DNA from: Limisphaerales bacterium
Lineage (GTDB): Bacteria > Verrucomicrobiota > Verrucomicrobiia > Limisphaerales > AAA164-E04
Assembly (NCBI GenBank): GCA_024761205.1
Contig: JAMASS010000041.1
Coordinates: forward strand, 1 to 39,773
DNA length: 39,773 nt
Reading direction: 5' to 3'
Part shown: piece after piece, positions 35,601 through 39,773 of the stretch
Layout of the letters: each line of letters starts with the position of its first letter
How positions within the stretch are numbered: position 1 is the stretch's first letter
The notes under the pieces: generated by a model
The model's database searches: none
Seen by the model: only the letters and a program-made list of their open reading frames with translations
What the model was told of the DNA's origin: nothing
Position numbers and translations under genes: made by a program

Positions 35601-38600
35601 GGGACGACACAATCACCTCCGCCCCCAGCGCCCCCACCAACCATTGGGCCAAGGCCTCGCCCAGGACCCCCCCGCCCACGATCCAATAAGCCTTCCCCCG
35701 AGCCGACAACCACCCCCGCTCCCGCGGCAGCGGCCCCTCCAGCCGCCGCCACGAACGCACCGCCCGATCCTCCGCCGAGCGGTAGCGCACCAGCCCATCA
35801 TCCCGCCCCCCGCACCGCTCCCGAGCCGCGATCCCGCGCACGGAATCCCCCCCCCAAGACCCCCGCAGACCGCCCTCCAGCCGCAGCACCTTGCCCCAAA
35901 CCGACCGCAATTCCCGCCGCACCGACCGCAGAAAACTCGCAACCCCCTCGCAAACCGACAACGGGACCCCCTCATCGGCCCAAACCTCCAAAAACACCCC
36001 GCCGGCAAGATCCCCGGCCCCCAGCCCCTTCACCGCCTCCGCCAAACCCGCGACCGCCTCGATCAAGGCCCCCCCCGCCCCCGCCCCCTCAAGCGCAAGG
36101 GACCGCCCCGGAAGCCCCCCCCGCTCCCCCAAGGAAAACTGCATCACCAAACCGCCAAACCCCCCATTCAACGGCAACAAGGCCCTCGCCTCCCAATCCA
36201 CCGCCTCAAAGACCAGCCCCCCCGCCCCGCAGCGCCCCCCGCCCCCGGAAACCCGGCGGAAACACAGCCCCCGCAGCGAGACCAGCACCCGCCCCTCATC
36301 ATCACAAAGGTCGCCATCAACCTCCAAGGCCCCCTCCGAAGCCGCCTCCCGGCGGCGCAGCACCACGGCAAAGGACTCCGGCAGCTCCTGATAAAGCACC
36401 GCCTCCTCCAAGGAAAAAGGCGCATACGCCCAACCCCCGCACTCCCCCCCCGCCCCAGGACCCTCAAGCAACAGCAAGGCCGGGTGCAGCGCCCCCTCCA
36501 ACCGCGCCGGATCCAGCCGAAACCAGGCCGAACCCCCGCCCCCAGCCGCCGAAGCCCCCACCCGCGCAACCACGGCAGATTCCCCCACCAGACAGCCGCT
36601 GATCAGCCGCAGCCCCGGCCCATACTCCAGCCCCAACCCCGCCAGCCGCCGGTAAAGCGCCCCCCCCTCCACCCGCACCGAACACCCCCCCTCCAGCCCC
36701 GCCAGATCCAGCCGAGCCGGCGCCGTGACCGCCTCAAACGACACCGACCCCTCAAAATGCACCGCCCCCCCAGAGGACGACACCTCCCCGAACAACCCCC
36801 CCCGCTCCCCCTCCTCCAGGGCCAGCTCCAACTCCGCCCCGGAGGCCAGGTAAAAAGGATCCCCCCAAACCACCCCCCCCAAGCCCCTCACGGGCTTCCC
36901 CGCCGCCCGCTCCCCCCCCGCCCGAAGCCATTCCAAATAGGCCGCCCCCGGAAAGACCCGCCGCCCCTCAACCAGATGATGATCCGCCAAAAAACCCTCC
37001 CGCCCGCTAAATCGAGCCTTGAAGCGGCAGCCCTCCAAATCCGAACAATTCTCCTGCAAAAACGGATGGCGCCACCCCACCCCCAAACCCCCAGACGCCT
37101 CAACCCAATAGGGCGCAAGCTCGAAGGCATAACCCGGAAGATGAATCCGGGACACCCCGGACACCGCCAAGGACTCCGCCCCCTCCCCCCCGCCAACCCA
37201 AGCCCGCGCCCGCCCGGCCGCCGCCGACTCCACCCCCCCGGACGCCTCAACCCCGCTCTCGAAAACCCCGGCCCCAAGGCGCCCCTCCACGTAATCCTCC
37301 GCCTGTTTCAACCAGGCGGCCCTATCCCCGGCCACAAAGGCGACCCGGTGCCCGAAGAGGTCGCGCCCCCCCAGCAGCGTCCCGGCCACGGCCCCCAACC
37401 CTATCTCGGGATGCTCCCGCAGATGCCGCCCCAACACCCGGACCTGCTCCCGCGTCTGCGCCCCAGAGGCCGCCGACAACGGAATCACCCAAGGACCCCC
37501 CCCCGCACCCCCGCACGAAGCCCGCAACGGATACTCCTCAACCAGCAGATGGGCGCTGCTCCCCCCAGAACCATAGGAATGCAGCCCCGCCAAACGAGGC
37601 TCCCCCCCAGGCGCCCAATCCACGGTCTCCGCCGCCGGCTGACAGGGCTGCCCCTCCGACACCAAGTCCGGATGCAAACCCCGAAACCCCAGGATCGAAT
37701 GAAGACGATCGGTCTGCAAACTGCGGATCACCTTGAAAAGGGCGCCCAAGGCCGAGGCCGCATGCATATGCCCCGCCATGGGTTTTAGCGTGCTCACCCG
37801 GCAAGCCCCCGCCCGAAGCCGCACACCCTGCTCCGCCGCCAAGACCTCCAGCGCCCCATTCAACGCCCGCCACTCCGCCAAATCCCCCGCCGGCGTCCCC
37901 ATCCCCTGCGCCTCAATATAGCCGATCCGCCGCACATCAACCCCGGCCTCCCGATAACAGCGAACCACCAACTCCCGATGGGAAACCGGATCAGGCGACC
38001 AGATCGACAGACCCCCCCGCCCATTGTAGCTGACCGCCGAATTGCGGATCAGCGCGTAAATCGCATCCCCCTCCGCCTCCGCCCGCCCCAGCGGCTTCAA
38101 CAACACCGTCCCCACCCCCTCGGCCCGAACAAAACCCCCGGCATCCGCCCCAAACGAACGCACCCCCGGCTCCGAACTCAACTGCCCAAGACTGGAAAGA
38201 TAGGAAAAAAATTCCGGCCGCAACAAGACGTTCGCCGCCCCCACCACCGCCTGCGAAACCTCCCCCGAACGGATCGCCTGAACCCCACGATGCAACGCCA
38301 CCGCCGCCCCCGAACACATCGTGTTCACCACCTCGCTCGCCCCCCGAAAATCAAAAAAATGGGATATCCGGTTCACAATCATGCTCGAGGTCTGACCAAA
38401 CCACTCCGCCGCCGCCACCCCGCTCTCCCGCAAGACCTCCAGATACTCGTTGCTCTCCTCCGCCACAAACACCCCCGTCGCCGATCCCTTCAAACTCCCG
38501 GGCGCATAGCCCGCATCTTCCAGGGTGTGGTAGACCGACATCAACAAAAGACGCTGGCGCGGGTCCAAGTGGGCCGCCTCCCCCGGCAGCATCCCGAAAA

Positions 38601-38949
38601 ACCCCGGATCAAAATCGGCCAGCCCAGGAATGAACCCCCCCCACTTCGTGCCCATCCCCCCACCCACCCCCGCAGGATCGTAAAAGAGCCGCCAGTCAAA
38701 CCGGCTGGCCGGAATCTCCTCAAACAACGGAAGATCGCCGTCCACCGCCCGCCAAAACTCCCGCACCGACCGGCTCCCAGGAAAATAACCCGACAAACCC
38801 ACAATGGCCACCGCCTCCCCCCCGGAACCGGACGCCTCCCCCACGGAACCGGACGCCTCCCCCACAGACCGGCAACCAAACGCCTCCCCCCGGCCCCCGA
38901 TCCGGAGCCGCTCCTTGAGCCACCGCCTCTTTGCCTCCGTATCCATCAC
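23626..38949 (-). CDS. trans-AT polyketide synthase, 5,107 aa, three modules plus terminal non-elongating KS
   Basis: Assembly-line enzyme without AT or ER domains. Order and approximate residues: KS1 46-472 (Cys212, Gln348 in place of His, His394); DH1 629-897 (His658, Glu818 in place of Asp); KR1 905-1298 (Asp1219 in place of Tyr); ACP (Ser1363); KS2 1437-1854 (Cys1596, His1731, His1771); carrier-like insert 1905-1985; DH2 (His2171, Asp2336); KR2 (Tyr2790); ACP (Ser2939); KS3 3031-3460 (Cys3200, His3335, His3377); DH3 (His3669, Asp3839); KR3 (Tyr4253); ACP (Ser4404); KS4 4493-4925 (Cys4664, His replaced by Ala4798); C-terminal docking segment about 5075-5107. The start is GTG at 38949 or the adjacent ATG at 38946. 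Either overlaps the monooxygenase stop (GTGATG), so translation is probably coupled; no strong ribosome-binding site is seen. Residue numbers count from the GTG. Confidence 0.97.
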   Translation of the reverse strand: MMDTEAKRRWLKERLRIGGRGEAFGCRSVGEASGSVGEASGSGGEAVAIVGLSGYFPGSRSVREFWRAVDGDLPLFEEIPASRFDWRLFYDPAGVGGGMGTKWGGFIPGLADFDPGFFGMLPGEAAHLDPRQRLLLMSVYHTLEDAGYAPGSLKGSATGVFVAEESNEYLEVLRESGVAAAEWFGQTSSMIVNRISHFFDFRGASEVVNTMCSGAAVALHRGVQAIRSGEVSQAVVGAANVLLRPEFFSYLSSLGQLSSEPGVRSFGADAGGFVRAEGVGTVLLKPLGRAEAEGDAIYALIRNSAVSYNGRGGLSIWSPDPVSHRELVVRCYREAGVDVRRIGYIEAQGMGTPAGDLAEWRALNGALEVLAAEQGVRLRAGACRVSTLKPMAGHMHAASALGALFKVIRSLQTDRLHSILGFRGLHPDLVSEGQPCQPAAETVDWAPGGEPRLAGLHSYGSGGSSAHLLVEEYPLRASCGGAGGGPWVIPLSAASGAQTREQVRVLGRHLREHPEIGLGAVAGTLLGGRDLFGHRVAFVAGDRAAWLKQAEDYVEGRLGAGVFESGVEASGGVESAAAGRARAWVGGGEGAESLAVSGVSRIHLPGYAFELAPYWVEASGGLGVGWRHPFLQENCSDLEGCRFKARFSGREGFLADHHLVEGRRVFPGAAYLEWLRAGGERAAGKPVRGLGGVVWGDPFYLASGAELELALEEGERGGLFGEVSSSGGAVHFEGSVSFEAVTAPARLDLAGLEGGCSVRVEGGALYRRLAGLGLEYGPGLRLISGCLVGESAVVARVGASAAGGGGSAWFRLDPARLEGALHPALLLLEGPGAGGECGGWAYAPFSLEEAVLYQELPESFAVVLRRREAASEGALEVDGDLCDDEGRVLVSLRGLCFRRVSGGGGRCGAGGLVFEAVDWEARALLPLNGGFGGLVMQFSLGERGGLPGRSLALEGAGAGGALIEAVAGLAEAVKGLGAGDLAGGVFLEVWADEGVPLSVCEGVASFLRSVRRELRSVWGKVLRLEGGLRGSWGGDSVRGIAARERCGGRDDGLVRYRSAEDRAVRSWRRLEGPLPRERGWLSARGKAYWIVGGGVLGEALAQWLVGALGAEVIVSSPSVKPAAAGIERLPLDVLEGEGVKAVVSALAGRGSQLEGAFFLAGAAGGGGIRGKSAGEMAAVLGPPCVGAANLLGQCRGLPLKFVVLFSSQAFRGEGAASDDAAASGFLNGLAAEFAGGGAGGLAVVSICWPAWEGGGLRRGAGLAEVLPGEGGAALLPQKEGFEALGRIVRSGLSVVGVQYCPGGGERGGAAAAGGVSAGGEGAVAGEGAEGAEGAVREVLSAYLKVPAAGLDLDAEFSDLGFDSLLVVNAARRLRERHGVALAPAVFFEQTTPRRLIRHVAERWGGAGAAVSGGGEGAVSGRGVRRRRRRGAGCGDDRIAIVGLAGRYPGAPSLDIFWDNLAGGVDSVGEIPAERWAVADHFESDPEAAVEAGKSYGKWGGFMEGLYEFDPLFFNISPAEAAAMNPKERLFLECAWQVLEDAGHRPREFSDELVGVFVGVTRVGHDAYPGSTFSAVANRVSYAFGFRGPSLPIDTMCSSSLVAIHEACRHILWGECHSAIAGGVHAYLDPSHYAALAAAGFLSPDGRSRAFGEGANGMVPGEGVGAVFLRPLGRALADGDQIYGVVRGGATNHGGKANGFTVPNPEAQADLIRRALGRAGVSAGQVTYVEAHGTGTSLGDPIEVRGLTEAFRRDTGAAGYCRLGSVKSNIGHLEAAAGISGLTKVLLQMRRGQLVPTLHAGRPNPMIDFADTPFEVQQRLEPWKPRDASGRACSRIACVSSFGAGGSNAHLVVEEHGAGAAGGGEAGGGEAGSGGSHLIVLSAKSRAALRVGAAQLAAFVEGGGGAVGAGASLGPLRGRIRSLLAALLGVPEGEIGEGASFADCGVEPLHRNQLAAALRREFPAAEEVLSGQLRADSLDELARGILREVPDLEVGGVGVPGAASGVPGLRLADLAYTLQVGREAMEERLAFAADSLGAVSRALRSFLDGGEGAVYCGRVRRGEGGVDSLGADEDVAGALRSWIEKGKWGRLLEWWVRGMPVDWTLLHGGGRPRRVSLPGYPFAREVFRAGEGPGRVSAPALLHPLLHRNTSDLEGQRFTSAFTGAEFFLADHVVGGRRVLPGVAYLELVRAAVSASRGGGDGMRLKRVVWVRPFVAGLGELQTSLFENGRGEIEFEVWSGVGGSGAGVHSRGVVAGAGSGAGGSLDLEGLRLRTGERRLSSDECYGAFRAMGIDYGPGHRGVDFIQIGRGQVLARLVLPGVAASGAAEFQLHPSLLDAGVQAAIGMALVEGGELPRALSLPFALDELEIAGACRQAEMWVWIRAAAGARAGAGVRKYDLDWCLPDGAVALRMKGFSFRSADPAMPSVEGSVEGSDEGSDGGSDGGSDGGSDGGSDGGSDGGSGLLLCRPAWRSEPEPAAAALESPGYERHLVAVCGLEGLPVSRWAGEHSGIEWLQPAGAAGSFAEGFRAGAAELLGRLAGLARGDSQARVLLQLVVPSSGEGRLYAALSGLFRTLRLERPNVVAQLIEVEGLGPELPQWLRQEGRAPGAGHLRRTSRGREVAVWRELELGGGGDAGVWRAGGVYLITGGAGRLGLKLAGEAARRVSGLRFVLAGRSALGADRAKELEALEALGARVDYRRADVSDPQAVGSLVEGAVKAHGALRGVVHCAGVVRDNFLLKKTAAEFGEVLAPKVDGVLALDRATRGMALDFFVLFSSVAGAFGSPGQADYAVANAFLDVFADYRNALAEGGGRQGRTLSINWPYWQEGGMAMDEAALERVAALSGLRALETRRGLELFHRILASSAGRAAVLPGRAGVLRERLLGREALRPAGGGAGLGAGGDGRGVQAVLVQLVSEVLKVKPQAVEVDAPFNEFGFDSLSLTKLANLLGERYGLELAPTLFFEYATIERLAGYLGREHSGAFVPAPSAPVLRPGAGSGGASEGSGGGGGRRFSSRGRGRLAAAGGGVMEGVAVIGMSGRFPLAGDLEAFWRNLAEGRDCIGEIPAERWDWRAVYGDPRREPNKTDVKWGGFMEGVAEFDPLFFGISPREAERMDPQQRLLMMYIWGAMEDAGYSSERLAGSRAGIFVAAGSSGYPSLMAAAGLPIEGYTATGVVASVGPNRMSYFLDWHGPSEPVETACSSSLVAIHRAIRSLEAGECDLAAVGGVNTIVTPEAHIAFSKAGMLSAGGRCRTFSKRADGYVRGEGVGILILKGLGAAEAAGDQIYGVIRGSAENHGGRGNSLTAPNPAAQAAVIVAAHRKAGVDPATVGYIEAHGTGTELGDPVELKGLKQAFGELGGPGVGGYCALGSVKSNIGHLELAAGVAGVIKVLLQLKHRTLVESLHCEPLNPYLELGQSPFYVVGERRPWEALPDGAGGELPRRAGVSSFGFGGVNAHVVIEEYVAADRPGAGADRPPAMLVLSAKTEERLREYAGALRGFLSRRREVELEDLAYTLQVGRDAMEERLAFVAGSREEAQAKLGRFLEGSTEGLFRARAEGKRGALAVFSADGELREALAKWAGRRRDARLLELWVGGLALDWEVCYGGRRPRRVSLPTYPFERMRLWVPEGSGRGFGAGALHPLLHENCSDLSGPRFRSRFAGEEFFFADHVVHGRRLLSAAASLEMARAAVARVDDRPLGRLVELGEVVWLRPLAAGEGGVEVRVELGGGGGEAGGWIAFEVAAAGGEGRLVCCRGRGRRAAGGEAPAHDLEALSGSLGASVGAEACYEAYERLGLRYGPAHRALAGLQAGSGQVLAKLVLPASVGGGGGRFDWHPSLLDGAIQASIGLQWEAGGGEGRPSLGALWVPHSLRRLEVFGDCPSEMWAWVRWGSGSAGEGGVGELDIDLCDEAGRVRLRLGGLAVRPLEGGAEEGEGRLVFEPVWREAAAASGAACGGLHREVVFCGLAAGGLEGLGGGAVSEIGAGGLEPGSAAWFGALAERCFGKVKAVMGAGRRTLLQLVVPGGEGGSLLRGLGGLLRSARREDPRFFGQLIEVDGSLPAARWRAAAAENLAAPQEGVISYLGGRRRVLRWRERGGGGERLPWRPGGVYLISGGAGKLGMLFAREIARRAKGATLILAGRSSLGAEGGLDGLREAGARVVYRRVELGDGAAVEAMVAGVAAEFGPLDGVLHAAGLIRDNFILKKSVSEFRGVLAPKVGGAVALDRATRGMKLEWFVLFSSVAGALGNAGQADYAAANAFLDAFAEYRNGLVAGGRRSGRTLSVNWPLWASGAMKPEAGLAEALERRTGMRPLGDAAGLGLFYRAFASDAAQVLVAEGGVERIRRFVAAREEGRGAAGAEGVLAPAGGLEGPLLVWLREALAAAVGLPAAAIKPEANFESYGVDSVLQMAVIGRLEEGAGELPKTLLFEHSSLGELAGYFAANMSPRLARFLGSEPAAGGAVSAPGADSGGRGYRAGPAAGPLGPPPGGGGEEVAIIGISGRFPGAANLEELWRRLAAGDNCVGEAPPGRWAGSLAGALSAGEGLGAGPCYGGFLEGIDRFDAGLFGIGEEEVWSLPPELRLFLETVWETFEDAGYNRRRLEEAQRAPGAGVGVYVGAMYSQYAWSIPCLREAVLQSNGTDWQIANRVSHFFDLKGPSLAVNSACSSSLTAMHLACEGLRSGTAGMALAGGVNLTLEVSKYAALEAAGFLGRGAESRSFGQGGGYIPGEGVGAVLLKPLGAAVRDGDRVQGVVKGSFVNHGGGRQVYMAPDPQQQAQLVAESLRRSGVDPESIGYVESAANGSPLGDPLEVLALGKAFGGFTEKRRFCALGSVKSNLGHLEAASGMSQVSKVLLQFRHRALVPSIHARPRNPAIRLEHTAFYLQEACEAWEAVGGAPRRGMINSFGAGGSYANLILEEGRGEGGPGPEAGGPWLLLFSARTPRSLGRYLSRLGGFLRSRPELRLADLAYTLYRRNHDLECRAAMFASSVAEVVARVPPGGSEAGGLLVSGPGEGEGSPPSELEGKVGRWLGGEALGWEDYFAGGSGRLVALPHYAFEHDRVHRFRLAGGGGAEEAGGEFHRYLYERLTGGALSVQEALGLVEGPSGGS
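24175..25473 (-). other. KS4°, non-elongating ketosynthase before the protein junction
   Basis: Cys4664 (NSACSSSL) is kept. The HGTGT stretch reads YVESAANGSPLGD, with Ala4798 in the His position; NLGH is intact. This is a classic KS0 signature. It is followed by a flanking region and a C-terminal docking-like helix pair (ERLTGGALSVQEALGLVE), and its partner is the DH-ACP opening the downstream protein. Confidence 0.88.
25615..29859 (-). other. Module 3: KS3-DH3-KR3-ACP
   Basis: KS3 is complete (Cys3200 in ETACSSSL, His3335 in EAHGTGT, His3377 in NIGHLEL). DH3 has His3669 and Asp3839 (HPSLLDGAIQ), but HxxxGxxxxP reads HVVHGRRLLS, and the usual PGxAYLE is SAAASLE. KR3 has SGGAGKLG near 4111, Tyr4253 in ADYAAANAF and a D-type IRDNF loop. 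ACP Ser4404 is in YGVDSVLQ. The module yields a beta-hydroxy or enoyl thioester, which KS4° passes to the DH-ACP at the start of the next protein. Confidence 0.86.
31568..31675 (-). repeat. 12-bp in-frame tandem repeat, DH2-KR2 linker
   Basis: Nine copies of a 12-bp unit encode SDGG six times, preceded by SDEG once and SVEG twice. It separates DH2 from the KR2 region. The uniform core with diverged copies at one end suggests recent expansion. Confidence 0.93.
32995..33237 (-). other. carrier-protein-like insert without the phosphopantetheine serine, inside the KS2 flanking region
   Basis: Residues about 1905-1985 split the usual post-KS linker: the VLSAKSRAALR segment lies before it and LADLAYTLQVGREAMEE after it. 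It shows ACP-like spacing: an amphipathic first helix (IRSLLAALLGVPEGEIG), then ASFADCGVEPLHRNQLAAAL, then a SLDELARGIL last helix. The position of Ser in G(F/V)DSL is Pro1947 (GVEPL), so it cannot carry a phosphopantetheine arm. It could be a structural or docking element. Carrier-like fold is inferred from the pattern only. Confidence 0.6.
34735..38814 (-). other. Module 1: KS1°-DH1-KR1°-ACP, unusual and probably non-elongating
   Basis: KS1 has Cys212 in an unusual NTMCSGAAV context. The EAHGTGT stretch reads EAQGMGT, with Gln348 for the catalytic His; His394 (MAGHMHAAS) remains. DH1 keeps His658 in HLVEGRRVFP and YGPGL, but the aspartate is Glu818 (DPARLEGALH). KR1 has a degenerate nucleotide motif (VGGGVLGEAL) and Asp1219 where the catalytic Tyr should be (SDDAAASGF). 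The ACP is normal (Ser1363 in GFDSLLV). It probably transfers the chain and perhaps alters it, without extension or ketoreduction. Confidence 0.82.
38813..38868 (-). repeat. 21-bp in-frame repeat at the protein N terminus
   Basis: Two good copies, with degenerate flanks, of a 21-bp unit encoding SVGEASG at residues about 28-45, just before KS1. Confidence 0.75.
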
Positions 38950-39773
38950 CCGATATAAGGGGAAACCAGCTCGCCCAAATAAGGCAGCGACTCCCGGACC
39001 AGGCCGTAGTCCACCCCAAAGTCAACCAGGCAGGCAATCTCATCCACCCCCGCCTCCCTCGCCCGCTCCACCACCTCCCGGCCCTCGCCCACACCGCCAA
39101 AAATCGCCCCCGTCCGAAAATAACGCTGGTAGGCATACTCCACCATCTTCTCCTGCCCCTCCCCCTCGATCACGCCCCCCTCGCGCCCCAGCCCCGCCTG
39201 CAAATGCGCCCGCAGAGAACTGCGAATATAACGCCTGAAGGGCCCCTCCACCGCCGCCGCCACCCGCCCGCTATCCTCATGCACCAGCGTGTGCAGCATC
39301 AGGGAAACCACCCCCCCGCCCGAATCATGCCCCGCCGCCGCCCAAGCCGCCCGATACAGCTCGATCTTCTTGGCCAACGCCGCCAAGTCAAACCCATAAA
39401 GCATGGTGAACACATTATACCCCCGCCTCCCAGCATGCCGGAAGGCCTCATCGTTGGACGCCACCAACAACCACACCTTGAGCTCCCCCTGCACCGGACG
39501 CGGATACACCCTTATCGGCAACGACTCCCCCCCAGGCCCCGGAAACGAAACAACCTCCCCCCGCCAAAGCCGCTGAACCAACGGAATCCGCTCCGAGCAT
39601 AGCTCCCGCCGCCCCGCATAGCTCCCCGGCGCAAAAACAAAATCCGAACGACTCCACCCCGAACCAAAACCCAAATCAACCCGCCCCCCGGAAAGCACAT
39701 CGTTCATCGCCCACCACTCCACCACCTCAGCCGGATGATGCAGCGGCAGCGACACCCCGGCCGTGCGAAATCG
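38946..39773 (-). CDS. luciferase-like (LLM class) flavin monooxygenase of a natural-product pathway, C-terminal 275 aa
   Basis: The frame is open at the right window edge, so the N terminus is missing. The internal GTG at 39755 is not the start, because RFRTAG just before it continues the family pattern. Family features seen: SLPLHHPAEVVEWWAMNDVL, then GGRVDLGFGSGW, PGSYAGRRELCSERI, RVYPRPVQGELKVWLL and MLHTLVHED. These are hallmarks of the FMN-dependent luciferase-like monooxygenases found in PKS and NRPS clusters (the MupA-like group). Such enzymes oxygenate the growing chain or a finished product; which carbon is not predictable here. It could be a free enzyme or the C-terminal domain of a larger PKS, which only sequence beyond the edge can show. 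It overlaps the downstream PKS start, supporting co-expression and action close to its odd first module. Confidence 0.88.
   Translation of the reverse strand, partial: RFRTAGVSLPLHHPAEVVEWWAMNDVLSGGRVDLGFGSGWSRSDFVFAPGSYAGRRELCSERIPLVQRLWRGEVVSFPGPGGESLPIRVYPRPVQGELKVWLLVASNDEAFRHAGRRGYNVFTMLYGFDLAALAKKIELYRAAWAAAGHDSGGGVVSLMLHTLVHEDSGRVAAAVEGPFRRYIRSSLRAHLQAGLGREGGVIEGEGQEKMVEYAYQRYFRTGAIFGGVGEGREVVERAREAGVDEIACLVDFGVDYGLVRESLPYLGELVSPYIG

Noticed and set aside
23713-37788. A 4,691-codon open frame on the plus strand, and similar ones at 5978-17563, 19196-23716 and 2309-5707
   Set aside because: They are exactly codon-aligned antisense to the PKS genes, have Arg/Pro-rich low-complexity translations without any recognisable domain, and are explained by the lack of TTA/CTA/TCA codons in the sense frame.
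39738-39755. GTG at 39755 as the start of the monooxygenase
   Set aside because: The frame stays open to the window edge and the preceding residues (RFRTAG) continue the family sequence, so the gene is truncated by the window, not started there.

Overview
The window lies inside a large trans-acyltransferase (trans-AT) polyketide synthase cluster. All coding is on the minus strand, so the genes read from high to low coordinates. By eye the DNA is far above 65% GC, with the G-rich strand as the coding strand. Glycine GGG is common and TTA, CTA and TCA codons are almost absent. This suggests a high-GC bacterium (a proteobacterium, acidobacterium, verrucomicrobium or similar). I cannot name the taxon from this window alone.

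There are four genes and practically no non-coding DNA. In transcription order they are: (1) the C-terminal 275 residues of a luciferase-like flavin monooxygenase (38946-39773, cut by the window edge); (2) a 5,107-aa PKS (23626-38949), joined to it by a GTGATG stop/start overlap; (3) a 7,558-aa PKS (938-23614) after an 11-bp gap; (4) the start of another PKS (1-945, cut by the window edge), overlapping gene 3 by 8 bp. They look like one operon. No AT, ER or thioesterase domain is visible; the AT must be supplied in trans from outside the window.

Domain order (a degree sign marks a domain lacking a key catalytic residue). Gene 2: KS1°-DH1-KR1°-ACP | KS2-[ACP-like insert]-DH2-KR2-ACP | KS3-DH3-KR3-ACP | KS4°. 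Gene 3: DH-ACP | KS5-KR5-cMT-ACP-ACP | KS6-DH6°-KR6-ACP | KS7-DH7-DH7b(pyran-synthase-like)-KR7-ACP | KS8-DH8-KR8-ACP | KS9°. Gene 4: DH(shift type)-... Both PKS junctions are split inside a module, with a non-elongating KS at the end of one protein and a DH at the start of the next. This split is characteristic of trans-AT dehydrating or double-bond-shifting bimodules.

If the proteins act in gene order, the chain made here would carry: one or two olefins from modules 2 and 3; an alpha-methyl-beta-oxygen unit from module 5; a retained hydroxyl from module 6, whose DH is dead; and an oxa-Michael closure in module 7, where DH7b could add the module-5 oxygen to the new enoyl thioester. That would give a six-membered cyclic ether with a ring hydroxyl and a ring methyl. 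A further olefin from module 8 may be moved to the beta,gamma position by the gene 4 DH. The product is not identifiable from the window. The most unusual parts are the odd first module of gene 2, the serine-less carrier-like insert after KS2, the degenerate tandem DH, and in-frame minisatellites in several inter-domain linkers.
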